Origin: Rhizobiales bacterium UBA1912
Lineage (GTDB): Bacteria; Pseudomonadota; Alphaproteobacteria; Rhizobiales; Devosiaceae
Length of the DNA stretch: 64,000 bases
Assembly (NCBI GenBank): GCA_002337455.1
Contig: DDGC01000030.1
Span: 1-64,000, forward strand
Direction of reading: 5' to 3'
Shown: positions 33,931 through 43,800 of the stretch, one piece after another
Layout of the letters: each line of letters starts with the position of its first letter
Position numbering within the stretch: the first letter of the stretch is position 1
Notes under the pieces: model-generated
Seen by the model: only the letters and a program-made list of their open reading frames with translations
What the model was told of the DNA's origin: nothing
Databases searched by the model: none
Translations under genes and position numbers: made by a program

Positions 33931-33964
33931 AAAGGAAAAGCCCGCGCAGCGTACCGCGCGGGCT
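33931..33964 (-). terminator. Rho-independent terminator of the chemoreceptor gene
   Basis: On the minus strand AGCCCGCGC/GCGCGGGCT (9 bp) followed by TTTCCTTTT, 27 bp after the chemoreceptor stop. Confidence 0.92.
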
Positions 33965-33990
33965 CCTCGGTCCATGATGATGTCTAGGGC

Positions 33991-35991
33991 CTAGAACTCC
34001 GACCAGTCGTCCTTCAGCGCGGTATTGCCGCTCGTCAGATAAGAGCGGGCCGCCTTGGCCACTTCCGGCTTGCGCGCCGCTTGCGGCACAGCCGGCTCCT
34101 CGGCAATCGCGGTGTTCTTGTCGATGGTAAAGATGGCCACCACCCGGTCGAGTTCGGAAGCTTGCGCCTCTGTCTGCTCGATCGCGGCGTTGGTTTCCTC
34201 GACCAGCGCAGCATTGTGCTGGGTCATCTCGTCCATCTGCTGCACGGCGGTGCGCACTTCGCCGATGGCCGTGGTCTGTTCACGGTTGGCTTCGGAAATC
34301 CCCTGCATCAGTTCGGAATTTTCCCGAACCGCGGACAGGATGTCGCTCAGCTTGGACGCGGCTTCGGCCACAAGTTTCGATCCACCATCGACTTCATTGG
34401 CGCTCTGCTCGATCAACGCCTTGACCTCGGACGATGCCGACGCCGCTGACTGCGCCAGGCGTCGCACTTCGACGGCAACCACCGCAAAGCCCTTGCCCGC
34501 ATCCCCGGCCCGCGCCGCTTCCACCGAAGCGTTGAGCGCCAGAAGGTTGGTCTGGAAGGCGATATCGTCGATCATCCCGATGATGTTGGAGATCTTGCCT
34601 GAAGACGTTGTGATGCGTTCCATCGCAGACGTTGCCTTGACCATCACCGCGCCGCCCGCATTGGCCAGTTCGGCCGCTGCCTGGCTCTTGCCGTAAGCGA
34701 CCTCCGCCTTGTCCGCATTGCCCTTGACGGTCGAGGTCATCTGCTCGATGGCCGCCGAGGTTTCCTCGATGGCTGCCGCCTGCCGTGTCGTGCGTTCCGA
34801 AAGGTCGTTGGCACCGGCAAGGATTTCGCCCGTCGCCGTCTTGAGGCCCCGCGATGTGGTCTTGAGCTGTGCAACAATGTCGCTCAGCTTTTCGGCCACC
34901 GAATTGGTATCGTCGCGCAGCGCCGCGAAGGCGCCCTGGTACTGGCCCTCCATGCGCTGGGTCAGATCGGTGCGGGCCAGCGCCGAAAGCACATGCCCCG
35001 CCTCACCCAGCCCGGCATTGACCGTTTCGAGCATGGAATTGAAATTGGCCGCCACCCGGTCGATATCCTCATCGCCGAAGGTTTCGGTGATCCGCGTTGT
35101 GAAATCGCCGGCAACGCAAGCCTCGATAACCGCATCGAACGCAGTCTGGAACCGGTCCATCATTTCGGCCCGTTCCGCGGCGGTCTTCGCATTGAGCAAC
35201 CGCTCGGCCTCAGCAGCTTCCATGGCCTGTCCGTTGGAGCGGAACACCTGCAGCGCCTTGGCCATCTGGCCCAGCTCGTGCTCGCGCTCGCTGCCCGAAA
35301 TGTCGGTATTGAAGTCGCCATCGGCCAGCCGCCGCATCATCAGCGTCATGCCCGAAATCGCGCCCGACAGCCACCGGCCCATCGCAAATGCGCAAGCCGC
35401 GCCGATCAGCAGCGCCGCAACGATCTCGGCGATCAGGATGGTCATGAAGTAATTCTGCTCAGTCTGGATCTGGGCGCCCAGCGCATTCTGCTGGTCGGTG
35501 ATCCGGTCGGCCAGATCGTCGTAAAGCGACTGCATCTGCGGCCCAAGCTCATCAAGCGTCCGTGACGCATTGACCTGCCCCGTCACATTCATCGCCTGCT
35601 GTGCGGCGATCATGTCGTTTGCCGAGGCGAGATATTGCAGTGAAAGCACCTCGACCTCGCCAATGATGGCCAGGGCCTCTGGATCATTGGCAAAATGGGC
35701 AAGCCCATCGGCGTCGTTGGTTGCAACGTCATCGATCATCACCACCAGCGCTTCGGCGGTTTCCACGGATGGGTTCAGTCTGAATTCGTAGTTGAGTCGC
35801 TGCGCAGCCTCGAGGTCGCGGACATAATCGTTGATTTCCTGGGTTTTGGCTGCGCTCGCCCTGTATCCATCGAGAAGCCCGCTCATCGATTGCACGCCGA
35901 ACTGCCCGGCCAGCCCGACAAGCACCAGAAGAACCATGAGGACGCCAAACGCGCCATAAACCCTGAATTTAACGCTGAGTTTTGAAAACAT
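33991..35991 (-). CDS. Methyl-accepting chemotaxis protein
   Basis: A 666-residue transmembrane chemoreceptor. Membrane helix 1 is near residues 12-30 (VYGAFGVLMVLLVLVGLAG), the periplasmic helical sensor covers about 35-190, and helix 2 is near 192-212 (FMTILIAEIVAALLIGAACA). A HAMP region (GRWLSGAISGMTLMMRRLADGDF), a second HAMP-like stretch near 300-360 and the signalling hairpin with the tip IDDIAFQTNLLALNASVEAA and VVAVEVRRLAQSAA follow. The tail ends ...TALKDDWSEF without an NWETF-type methylation tether. No che genes are nearby. The start MFSKLSVKFRVYG was chosen over a longer frame with a non-conserved 59-residue lead. Confidence 0.93.
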   Translation of the reverse strand: MFSKLSVKFRVYGAFGVLMVLLVLVGLAGQFGVQSMSGLLDGYRASAAKTQEINDYVRDLEAAQRLNYEFRLNPSVETAEALVVMIDDVATNDADGLAHFANDPEALAIIGEVEVLSLQYLASANDMIAAQQAMNVTGQVNASRTLDELGPQMQSLYDDLADRITDQQNALGAQIQTEQNYFMTILIAEIVAALLIGAACAFAMGRWLSGAISGMTLMMRRLADGDFNTDISGSEREHELGQMAKALQVFRSNGQAMEAAEAERLLNAKTAAERAEMMDRFQTAFDAVIEACVAGDFTTRITETFGDEDIDRVAANFNSMLETVNAGLGEAGHVLSALARTDLTQRMEGQYQGAFAALRDDTNSVAEKLSDIVAQLKTTSRGLKTATGEILAGANDLSERTTRQAAAIEETSAAIEQMTSTVKGNADKAEVAYGKSQAAAELANAGGAVMVKATSAMERITTSSGKISNIIGMIDDIAFQTNLLALNASVEAARAGDAGKGFAVVAVEVRRLAQSAASASSEVKALIEQSANEVDGGSKLVAEAASKLSDILSAVRENSELMQGISEANREQTTAIGEVRTAVQQMDEMTQHNAALVEETNAAIEQTEAQASELDRVVAIFTIDKNTAIAEEPAVPQAARKPEVAKAARSYLTSGNTALKDDWSEF

Positions 35992-36347
35992 TCTGTCTTT
36001 CAATCCGTTTTTTCGAGCCCTGAGCCCTGCCGCCTTTCTGGGCGGAGGTCGTTGCGAGGGAGGATTGAACGACAGGGACAAAAAAATGCCGGCCATACGC
36101 GCGATCCGCCCGTTGCCCCCGCCAGTGCCGTCCCTGATCACCGCTGGAGCCGAGGTGACCCTAGGCAAAAATACTTAAAATTTTCGACAACGGATGCCCG
36201 GACCTGCCTGAACCATCCGTTCAGTCCCCGTTCAGTCGGAAAATGGCTTTATCGCCTCACCGCACACGAAACCGTCAACCGATGAAACCAAATCCGGTTT
36301 CGCCCCGTTTAATGCGGTACAGAGGCATCAAACACTGGAGGCTTGAA
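35992..36347. other. Intergenic region between chemoreceptor and tiny peptide
   Basis: 356 bp. It contains the tandem direct repeat CCGTTCAGTC at 36217-36226 and 36228-36237 (11 bp period) and AT-rich sequence near 36165-36190 that may hold divergent promoters. No gene was seen. Confidence 0.45.
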
Positions 36348-36449
36348 ATGGCCCGCACCCTTATTCAGATGAGCATCGGAACCGCCGCAGGCGCCGTCAT
36401 GGTCACCATGATGGTTACAGTGATGGCCTTCACCGGCGCCTTCGCCTGA
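36348..36449 (+). CDS. 33-residue single-pass membrane peptide
   Basis: Starts MARTLIQMSIGTAAG and continues as a single Met/Val-rich hydrophobic helix (AVMVTMMVTVMAFTGAFA). A consensus GGAGG sits seven bases before the ATG and a strong terminator lies 21 bp after the stop, so it is a complete small transcription unit. No family is recognised. Like the peptide at 32714 it is a short N-in membrane peptide, possibly a modulator of a larger membrane complex or a stress peptide; this is inference. Confidence 0.65.
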   Translation: MARTLIQMSIGTAAGAVMVTMMVTVMAFTGAFA

Positions 36450-36470
36450 CCAGCACAGAAATTTCCCCAG

Positions 36471-36508
36471 AAAAAGCCCCCGCCCATCCTCCCCGGCGGG
36501 GGCTTTTT
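36471..36508 (+). terminator. Terminator after the 33-residue peptide
   Basis: AAAAAGCCCCCGCC/GGCGGGGGCTTTTT perfect 14 bp stem, loop CATCCTCCCC. The loop again reads TCCTCCCC, like the terminator of sRNA 2. Confidence 0.95.
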
Positions 36509-36665
36509 CGTTTCCAGCCACTCACCAAATCGCCCTCTGGCGGGCGGTAACATCTTGCAACATGTTACAAATCGGCCTTGAATACACGGGCGAGTGATTT
36601 GCCCGATTTTCTCAAAGACCGATTCCCGCGTCACCTTCGGGCGTTTTTTATGTCTGGATACTGCA

Positions 36666-38522
36666 GTGACCACCCTCACGGCTGGCCGGGAGCGTTCGCG
36701 TGGCGACGCCAGGGCCCATGTTGCCGCCGCCCATGCCGGCAAGGATCGCAGCCCCCTCTTGCGGATCGCCCTGCTCTCGCTCCGCCATCGCTGGCAGGTG
36801 ACCATCGCCGTCGCCGCGACCATCATCGCCGCCCTGCTTCAGCTCGCCATTCCGCGCCTGCTCGGTCAGGCCATCGATCAGGCCCAGAACATTTTGTCCG
36901 TCACCGGCGAGAACGCCGAACAGGCCCTCTGGCTGACCGCCATCACCTTGCTCGCGGTTTCGATCCTGCGCGGGGTGTTCACGCTACTGCAAAACTATTT
37001 CGCGGAATCGGTGGGCCATCACGTCGGCTATGAATTGCGCCTTGCCTTCTACGACAAGGTCCAGCGCCTCCCCTATGCCTACCACGACAAGATCCATTCC
37101 GGCGATCTCATCACAATCGGCCTGCTCGATCTCGACGGCATCCGCATGTTCTTTTCGACCGGCCTGATCCGCGTCGTCCTTTTGACCATCCTCATCGGCG
37201 TCGGCGCATGGATGCTGATTTCGACCGACATTCTGCTCGGGCTTCTGGCGCTCAGCTTCGTGCCGTTCGTTGCCTGGCGCTCCTCAGTCGCGCAATTGAC
37301 GCTGCGCAAAACCTGGCTGAGCCTGCAGGAAAAGCTCTCGGTCCTCACCCGCATCATGGAAGAAAACCTCGGCGGCATCCGCGTCGTCCGCGCCTTTTCC
37401 GGCCAGAAGCATGAACTCGGCAAGTTCGACACCGCCTCCGACGATGCCCTTGGCCTTGCCCACCAGCGCACCAATATCCGGGTGAAAAACACCTCGATGA
37501 TGACATTTTCCTTCTTTGCCGCCATGGGGCTGGTCCTCTGGGTCGGCGGCAACAAGGTCATCGCCGGCGAGATCAGCGTCGGCACACTGGCCAGCTTTCT
37601 CACCTTCATGACCATCCTGCAGATGCCGGTGCGCCAGCTCGGCCTGATGGTCAATTCCTTCGCCCGCGCCTCGACCTGCGGCAATCGCTTCTTTGCCTTC
37701 ATCGACGCGCCCGTCGACATCAGGAACAAACCCGATGCCACCGACCTCGCTGTCACCGACGGCACGCTGACCTTCGAGGATGTCGGTTTCACCTATGACG
37801 GCGCCGCGCACCCCACCCTGAAAGATATCAGCTTTATCGCCCGCAAGGGCCAGACCATCGGCATCGTCGGCGCCCCCGGCAGCGGCAAATCCACCCTCGC
37901 CCATCTGATCGCCCGCTTCTACGACGTCTCCGAAGGCAGCATAAAGATCGATGGCCAGGACGTCCGCGACGTCACCCTCAAATCCCTGCGCACCAGCGTT
38001 GCAATCGTCCAGCAGGATACGTTCCTGTTCACAACCACGATTGAAAACAACATCGCCTATGGCAACCCCTGGGCCAAGGAAACCCGCATCGAAAAGGCCG
38101 CCGAAAGCGCCCAGCTCCACAATTACATCATGGGCCTGCCAGCCGATTACGACACGGTCGTGGGCGAACGCGGCGTCTCGCTCTCGGGCGGTCAGCGCCA
38201 GCGCCTCTCCATCGCCCGCAGCCTTGTCCTCAAGCCCGCCGTCATGGTGTTCGACGATTCCACCGCCGCCATCGATGCGGGCACCGAACACCGCATCCGC
38301 TCGGCCATCCGCCGCTTTGCCAAGGACCGCATCACCATCATCATCGCCCACCGCCTTTCCTCGCTCATGGACGCCGACACCATATTCTTCCTCGAAGACG
38401 GCGCCATCGCCGAGCGGGGCACCCACGCCGAACTGCTTGAACTCGGCGGACGCTATCGCGCCCTCTACGACCTCCAGACCCGGCCCACCGAAGACATCGA
38501 ACTGAAAGAGGCTGGCCAATGA
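36666..38522 (+). CDS. Heterodimeric ABC exporter subunit with degenerate ATP site
   Basis: A 618-residue half-transporter: six membrane helices (about residues 35-310) then a nucleotide-binding domain with Walker A GAPGSGKST, signature LSGGQRQ, Walker B VMVFDDSTAAID and H-loop IIAHRLS. The usual catalytic Glu after Walker B is Asp here (FDDS), the mark of the non-hydrolysing site in heterodimeric exporters such as TM287/288 and BmrCD. The start is uncertain: GTG at 36666 fits the family better than an ATG at 36594, which adds 24 residues. It overlaps the partner gene by 4 bp. Substrate unknown; drugs or lipids are likely. Confidence 0.93.
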   Translation: MTTLTAGRERSRGDARAHVAAAHAGKDRSPLLRIALLSLRHRWQVTIAVAATIIAALLQLAIPRLLGQAIDQAQNILSVTGENAEQALWLTAITLLAVSILRGVFTLLQNYFAESVGHHVGYELRLAFYDKVQRLPYAYHDKIHSGDLITIGLLDLDGIRMFFSTGLIRVVLLTILIGVGAWMLISTDILLGLLALSFVPFVAWRSSVAQLTLRKTWLSLQEKLSVLTRIMEENLGGIRVVRAFSGQKHELGKFDTASDDALGLAHQRTNIRVKNTSMMTFSFFAAMGLVLWVGGNKVIAGEISVGTLASFLTFMTILQMPVRQLGLMVNSFARASTCGNRFFAFIDAPVDIRNKPDATDLAVTDGTLTFEDVGFTYDGAAHPTLKDISFIARKGQTIGIVGAPGSGKSTLAHLIARFYDVSEGSIKIDGQDVRDVTLKSLRTSVAIVQQDTFLFTTTIENNIAYGNPWAKETRIEKAAESAQLHNYIMGLPADYDTVVGERGVSLSGGQRQRLSIARSLVLKPAVMVFDDSTAAIDAGTEHRIRSAIRRFAKDRITIIIAHRLSSLMDADTIFFLEDGAIAERGTHAELLELGGRYRALYDLQTRPTEDIELKEAGQ

Positions 38523-40423
38523 GCGGGACCGATCTCGACGACGAACGCGACACCGCCGCCTTCCCCGGCCAGCGCCCGCCCCGCGCCACCGTCGGCAGCG
38601 CCCATATCGAGGAAGAGGTGTTCGGCAAGGCCTACGACCCGCGCACAGTGCGCCGCATCTGGGCTTTCGTTCACCCCTACCGCCACCGCATCTACCTCTC
38701 GGTCATCGCCGTGCTGATCTTTACCGGCACCCAGCTCGCCATTCCCCTGATCGTCGGCAATGCCATCGACACCGCGCTGGTCGATCCCCTCGCGGGCGGT
38801 GGCGGCCTGATCTGGTCGGTTGCGATCTTCGCCATTGTCGTCACCCTCAACTATGCCGCCTCCTGGGTGCAGGAAAAGCAGGTCGGCAACGTCGCCGAAA
38901 ACGTGCTGTTCGACATGCGCCGCGCCATGTTCGCGCGCCTGCAAGTCGTTGCGCTGAGCTTCATGGACAAGACCGAAGTCGGCCGCCTGATGAGCCGGCT
39001 GCAGGGCGACGTCAATTCCATGCAGGAGTTCCTCGAAACCTCTGTCATCTCCATCGGCGATCTTGTCCTGCTGTGCGGCATCGTCGTCGTGCTCCTCAGC
39101 CTCGATTGGGGCCTAGGCCTCCTCACGCTCGCCACCATGCCCGCCCTGTTCATCGTCCGCATCTTCTGGCTGCCGCCGGCCAAGCGCGCCTTCTGGGCCG
39201 CCCACGAAACCAATTCGGCCACCAATGGCGCCATGGCCGAAGGCATCAACGGCGTGCGCACCATCCAGAACCTCGACCGCCAGAAGGTCAATTTCGACCT
39301 CTACGACGACAAGGCCTGGTCGAACCTCAAGACCCAGTTGACCGGCTCGCGTTACGCGCAGGTGATGGTGCCCATCGTCGACAGTTTGACCGGTATCGCC
39401 ATGGCCACCCTCATCGTCGCGGGCGGCTCCATGGTTCTCAACGGCTCCATGCAGGTCGGCATCATCGTCGCCTTCCTGTTCTACATTCAGCGCTTTTTCG
39501 ATCCCATCCGCTCGCTGACCATGCAATATTCCATAATGCAGCGCGCCATGACTTCGGGCCGCCGCATCACCGAAGTGCTCGACGTCCCCGTCTCCATCGC
39601 CGACAAGCCCGACGCGAAAACCCTGACCCGCGACATGGACGGCTCGGTCGATTTCGACACCGTGGTTTTCGGCTACGACCCGAAGCGCCCGGTGCTCAAA
39701 AACGTCTCCTTCCACGTCAATCCCGGCGAAACCGTCGCCCTTGTCGGCCCCACCGGCTCCGGCAAGACCAGCGCCATGGCCCTCGTCCATCGCTTTTACG
39801 AAGTCCAGTCTGGCGCCGTCCGCGTCGGCGGCCACGACGTGCGCGATGTCACCCAGGAATCGCTTGGCGAACAGGTCGCCATGGTGCTCCAGGAACCGTT
39901 CCTGTTCACCGGTACGGTGTTTGAAAACATCCGCTACAACAAGGCCTCCGCCACCCTCGACGACGTCATCGCCGCCTCAAAAGCCGTCGGCGCCCACGAG
40001 TTCATCACCCGCCTGCCCGATGGCTACGATACTGTCCTCGAACAGCGCGGCTCGAACTTCTCCCTCGGCCAGCGCCAACTGCTCAGCTTCGCCCGCGCCC
40101 TCGTCGCCGACGCCAAAATCCTCGTCCTCGACGAGGCAACCGCCAACATCGACTCTTACACCGAACGTCAGATTCAAAAGGCGCTGGGAACCCTGCTCGA
40201 AGGCCGCACCGGCCTCGTCATCGCCCACCGCCTCGCCACCATCCGCGGCGCCGACAGGATCATCGTGCTGCAAAATGGCGAGTTGATCGAACAGGGCAAC
40301 CACGACCAGCTCATGGATAAAAACGGCCTCTACGCTCGCCTCTACACAATGAACTACTCCAGCTTCGACGACATCCCCGATGACGTGGTCAATGCTGCAA
40401 CGGCAGGGGATGGAACGACGTGA
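38519..40423 (+). CDS. Heterodimeric ABC exporter subunit with catalytic ATP site
   Basis: A 634-residue partner half-transporter: a 50-residue cytoplasmic lead, six membrane helices and a nucleotide-binding domain with Walker A GPTGSGKTS, Walker B ILVLDEATANID (catalytic Glu present) and H-loop VIAHRLAT. Its signature is FSLGQRQ rather than LSGGQ. Together with the FDD Walker B of the first subunit this forms one degenerate and one competent ATP site, exactly the asymmetric pairing of type IV heterodimeric exporters. The ATGA overlap with the upstream gene implies coupled translation and equal dose. Confidence 0.95.
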   Translation: MSGTDLDDERDTAAFPGQRPPRATVGSAHIEEEVFGKAYDPRTVRRIWAFVHPYRHRIYLSVIAVLIFTGTQLAIPLIVGNAIDTALVDPLAGGGGLIWSVAIFAIVVTLNYAASWVQEKQVGNVAENVLFDMRRAMFARLQVVALSFMDKTEVGRLMSRLQGDVNSMQEFLETSVISIGDLVLLCGIVVVLLSLDWGLGLLTLATMPALFIVRIFWLPPAKRAFWAAHETNSATNGAMAEGINGVRTIQNLDRQKVNFDLYDDKAWSNLKTQLTGSRYAQVMVPIVDSLTGIAMATLIVAGGSMVLNGSMQVGIIVAFLFYIQRFFDPIRSLTMQYSIMQRAMTSGRRITEVLDVPVSIADKPDAKTLTRDMDGSVDFDTVVFGYDPKRPVLKNVSFHVNPGETVALVGPTGSGKTSAMALVHRFYEVQSGAVRVGGHDVRDVTQESLGEQVAMVLQEPFLFTGTVFENIRYNKASATLDDVIAASKAVGAHEFITRLPDGYDTVLEQRGSNFSLGQRQLLSFARALVADAKILVLDEATANIDSYTERQIQKALGTLLEGRTGLVIAHRLATIRGADRIIVLQNGELIEQGNHDQLMDKNGLYARLYTMNYSSFDDIPDDVVNAATAGDGTT

Positions 40424-40475
40424 GGCTGGTTGGCCAGCGCCGCCAAATCAACGATAATGAGAGATGGTATTAGAA

Positions 40476-40760
40476 CTACGCTGCCTCGAGCCGCTCTAAT
40501 TCGTGCTCAAAACGCATGCAGTACTGAGTGCTCTCTTCTTCGGAAAGAAGTTTGGCCATCTGCGGAAAGATGGTCCGGTACAAGCTCTGCTTGGACCAAT
40601 CCCACGGCATCGTTTCGGCCGCGCTGGCCTCGGCAAGAATCCGCTCCAGACGTCGGCGTACTTTTTCAGGGTCGGGCGTCCAGACCGGCTGCCGAGCAAC
40701 CTCCCCAAAGAGATCGCCCTGCGGGTCGCCAAAAAGGTCGGGTTGGGATTGCTTGGCCAT
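40476..40760 (-). CDS. Small hypothetical protein with DLFG motifs
   Basis: A 94-residue acidic protein. It opens MAKQSQPDLFGDPQGDLFGE, with the motif DLFG twice within ten residues, then a helical body (DPEKVRRRLERILAEASAAE, SLYRTIFPQMAKLL, FEHELERLEAA). Similar small proteins are known in Alphaproteobacteria, without assigned function. It lies 56 bp downstream of the restriction-modification gene on the same strand and is probably co-transcribed, so it may serve that system; this is inference. GAGGTGAGC precedes the chosen ATG; an ATG eight codons upstream is less likely. Confidence 0.7.
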   Translation of the reverse strand: MAKQSQPDLFGDPQGDLFGEVARQPVWTPDPEKVRRRLERILAEASAAETMPWDWSKQSLYRTIFPQMAKLLSEEESTQYCMRFEHELERLEAA

Positions 40761-40816
40761 GCTCACCTCGAATCGTCCAGCCATATTGCCAAACGAATGC
40801 GGCGGATACGAGAGCT

Positions 40817-43800
40817 TCAGTGAACTTGTCCCCCGTCACCGAAAGCCGCAATATAGGCGGCATCGATCAGGTCCATGTGGTCGACGGTAAACGCCAGTGC
40901 ATCGGCTATTCGTGCAACGTGGTTGATTTCGTTCAGTGAAAGCGTTCGGCCCTTCCGCGACTTCAGATATTTGTCGATCACCTGATAGCCCCCGATATGA
41001 AAATTCCACACCGCCTCCGGCACAGGCGCAAAGCTCTGCGTTGCATTGATCGAAATCCGCTCGTCTTCCTTGGACCACCGGACCTGCTCGACAAGGTTCT
41101 CGCCCCTGCCATGATATTCAGCAAGGTCGCGGCGCGGCAGATCGCGCAGCAGATGCGCCTGCACCAAAGCCCAGCCAAGCTCTGAAAGTGTTTCAAAATG
41201 TGCGGACGTTTCCGGAAACGGGATGCGGGGAAAGTCTATGCGAAGGAATGCTGCATAACGGCTGCGATAAATGGGTGCGTTCAGCACGGCATAGATATAG
41301 CCGAGAAGTTCCTCCGCCGAATAATGATTGTCGTACCGAGCATCGAGGAAGCTACGAAATTCACTCGTCAAATTATCTGCTTGATTGTTCTCGACGCCAA
41401 ACAACGAGATGGGAAAAACGTAGTTTGCCTCACTGGACGCATCGGAAACCAGGCAATCATTTGCTGGAGCATAGGCCACTAAGGTATGACGCCAACAACC
41501 CGTGCCGATCTGCCGCGAAACAAGCAATGACAGATTTTGTTTCCCCACAACGTGATCCAGTAATTCCCGACGAGGGTAATCCATAAACTCATGACCAAAA
41601 TAGCATGGGCGGTTGTCAAATGGCCGATAGGCGCAATCAATTATCCCCTTATACGGATCAGAAAATCCTCGTAGAGCCTCGCGTGCATCCTTTAACTTCC
41701 AGTCCCTATTGTCTTTGACAGAAAGGCTCTCGTGAAGCGTATCGTCAGACAAACTTTCATCGAGAAGAGTTCGTACCCGGCGCTCAATCTCCTCACGTTC
41801 GAAAGCAACGGCGAAATGGTCCCGATGTGTCTGGAAACCCAACACGTTCACCCTGAAGATTTGCCGCTTTTCATCCTGTGCGCTAAGACTGTCAGCAATT
41901 TGCCACCACTGGCCGTAATCGTCCCATCCGGCCCAATCGATGGGTGACATCATGTAATACGGCGCGATAACGCGCGGTTCCGTCCAGTCAATGGTGTCGA
42001 TAGCGGCGGAGGCGCATTCCCGATATTTTGCAATCCGGTTGCCCCAGACGTCGGTATGCCAGACGCCGCGTTCAGCGCCAGGCTTCTTGACGAAAAGGGC
42101 GATGGCTACGCCCTTCTGGATATCAAAGACGTTCTCGTTCTCCAGACCATCCGGCACCTGTTCCTTGGGTTTGGTGCTCCCATGAAGGTCGACCAGATAA
42201 ATCTGGTCGAAGCTCCGCATCAGACTCTGTCGCATGCCCCGAAAGGTTGGATTGTCGAGCCATGAGTGGTTGGTAATGATGCCGACAATACCTTCGTCGA
42301 CGGCATCCATCTTCATTTGCGCGAAACGGATGAACTTGACGTAGTCGTCATTGAGCCATTTCGGGTTTCTTTCGCCCAATGGCTTTTTGACCTCGCTCAA
42401 AACCGCGTTGCCATCCTCATCCGTGTCGATCTGGACCTGCTCCACCGTGTGCTTGTAGCCATCAATTGCATGCCTGATCCAGTCGCCCTTATTCTTGGAA
42501 TTGCCGGAATAGGGCGGGTTCCCGAGGATGACGAGAATATCCTTGTCCTTGACCTTCTGTGCCTCTTCTACCTCCGCCGATAGCGCCGGCACGAAAGCGT
42601 TTTTCTGCGGTGCGACCGGCTCCAGCGTATTGGTCAGATAGACCTGCAGGCGCTCATCGTCAGCAAGCGGGTGCCCCTTGTCCTTGAGGTATTGCGACAG
42701 CTTGAGGTGCGCGATCGTGTAGGGGGCGATCAGGTATTCGAAGCCATAGAGATTTTTCGTCATGTGCTCACGCACGACGGAGCCGGCCTTTCCAGCCTCC
42801 GGCCCGCCGATATTGTCGAAAATGCGCTGCATCACTTCGAGCAGGAAGGTGCCGGTTCCGGCGGCGAAGTCGAGTACTGTCACCTTCCGGTTATCGGCCA
42901 GCCCGTCAGCAATCTCGAAGGTGTCCTTGAGGATGTCGTCGACCGCACGCACGATGAAATTGACCACCGGGGGCGGCGTGTAATAGACGCCGCGTGCCTT
43001 GCGTGTGTCCTTGTCGTAGGCCCCAAGAAAATCCTCGTAGAAATAGATGAAAGGATCGCGCTCGAACAGCCGATGTTCTTCTTCGTCCCGTGCCTTTACG
43101 TTCCGGCTGATCGCTTTGCGTTGCCGGAACGAAAGGTCTTCGCGAATGTTTTCGATGGCAAGGCCATTGACGATCGACAGTATCTCGTCGATGACCCATT
43201 TGGCCTCGTCATATTCGGCCTCCCTCATCTCTTCGAGAAACCTGACAAGTTCCCGGATCAGCCGGAAGGACCCGGGAATGAACTGGCGGACATTGTCCAG
43301 CGAGACGACAGCGTCGTCATCAGCATTCAGCTTTGCCAAGAATAACCCGTAAGCAAGCATCTGGGCAAAGGCGTCTGCGAACTCCTTGACCGGAAGATCG
43401 TGAAACACCTGCTCACGAAAAACCTCATGCAAGGCGTGAAGGCGGCCCTCGCTGTTCACCCTCTTCTGGCGGATAAGTTCCTCGGCCAGATAGTCGCGGA
43501 GCAGCCTTGCGCGTGCCGCGAGGGCAACTGCCAAATGCCCCGATTTCGCCAAACCCAATGGAGGTGACGAAAAATAGGCGCAAAGCAGCTTTGTAACCTG
43601 CTCGACTTTATGTGCATCGAGGTTGAGCGTCCGACCTTCCAGATCGTTTGCAAACGCAAGTGACTGTCGATCCAGTATCCTGCCGCTCGAATCGATCCGA
43701 ATAAACTGCAGATAGTCCGTCACAATAATATTGTCGGAAAGGGTTCGATATTTTTTGATCTGGTCGGACTTGAGAACCTTGTCGAGATTGGCGCCGATTT

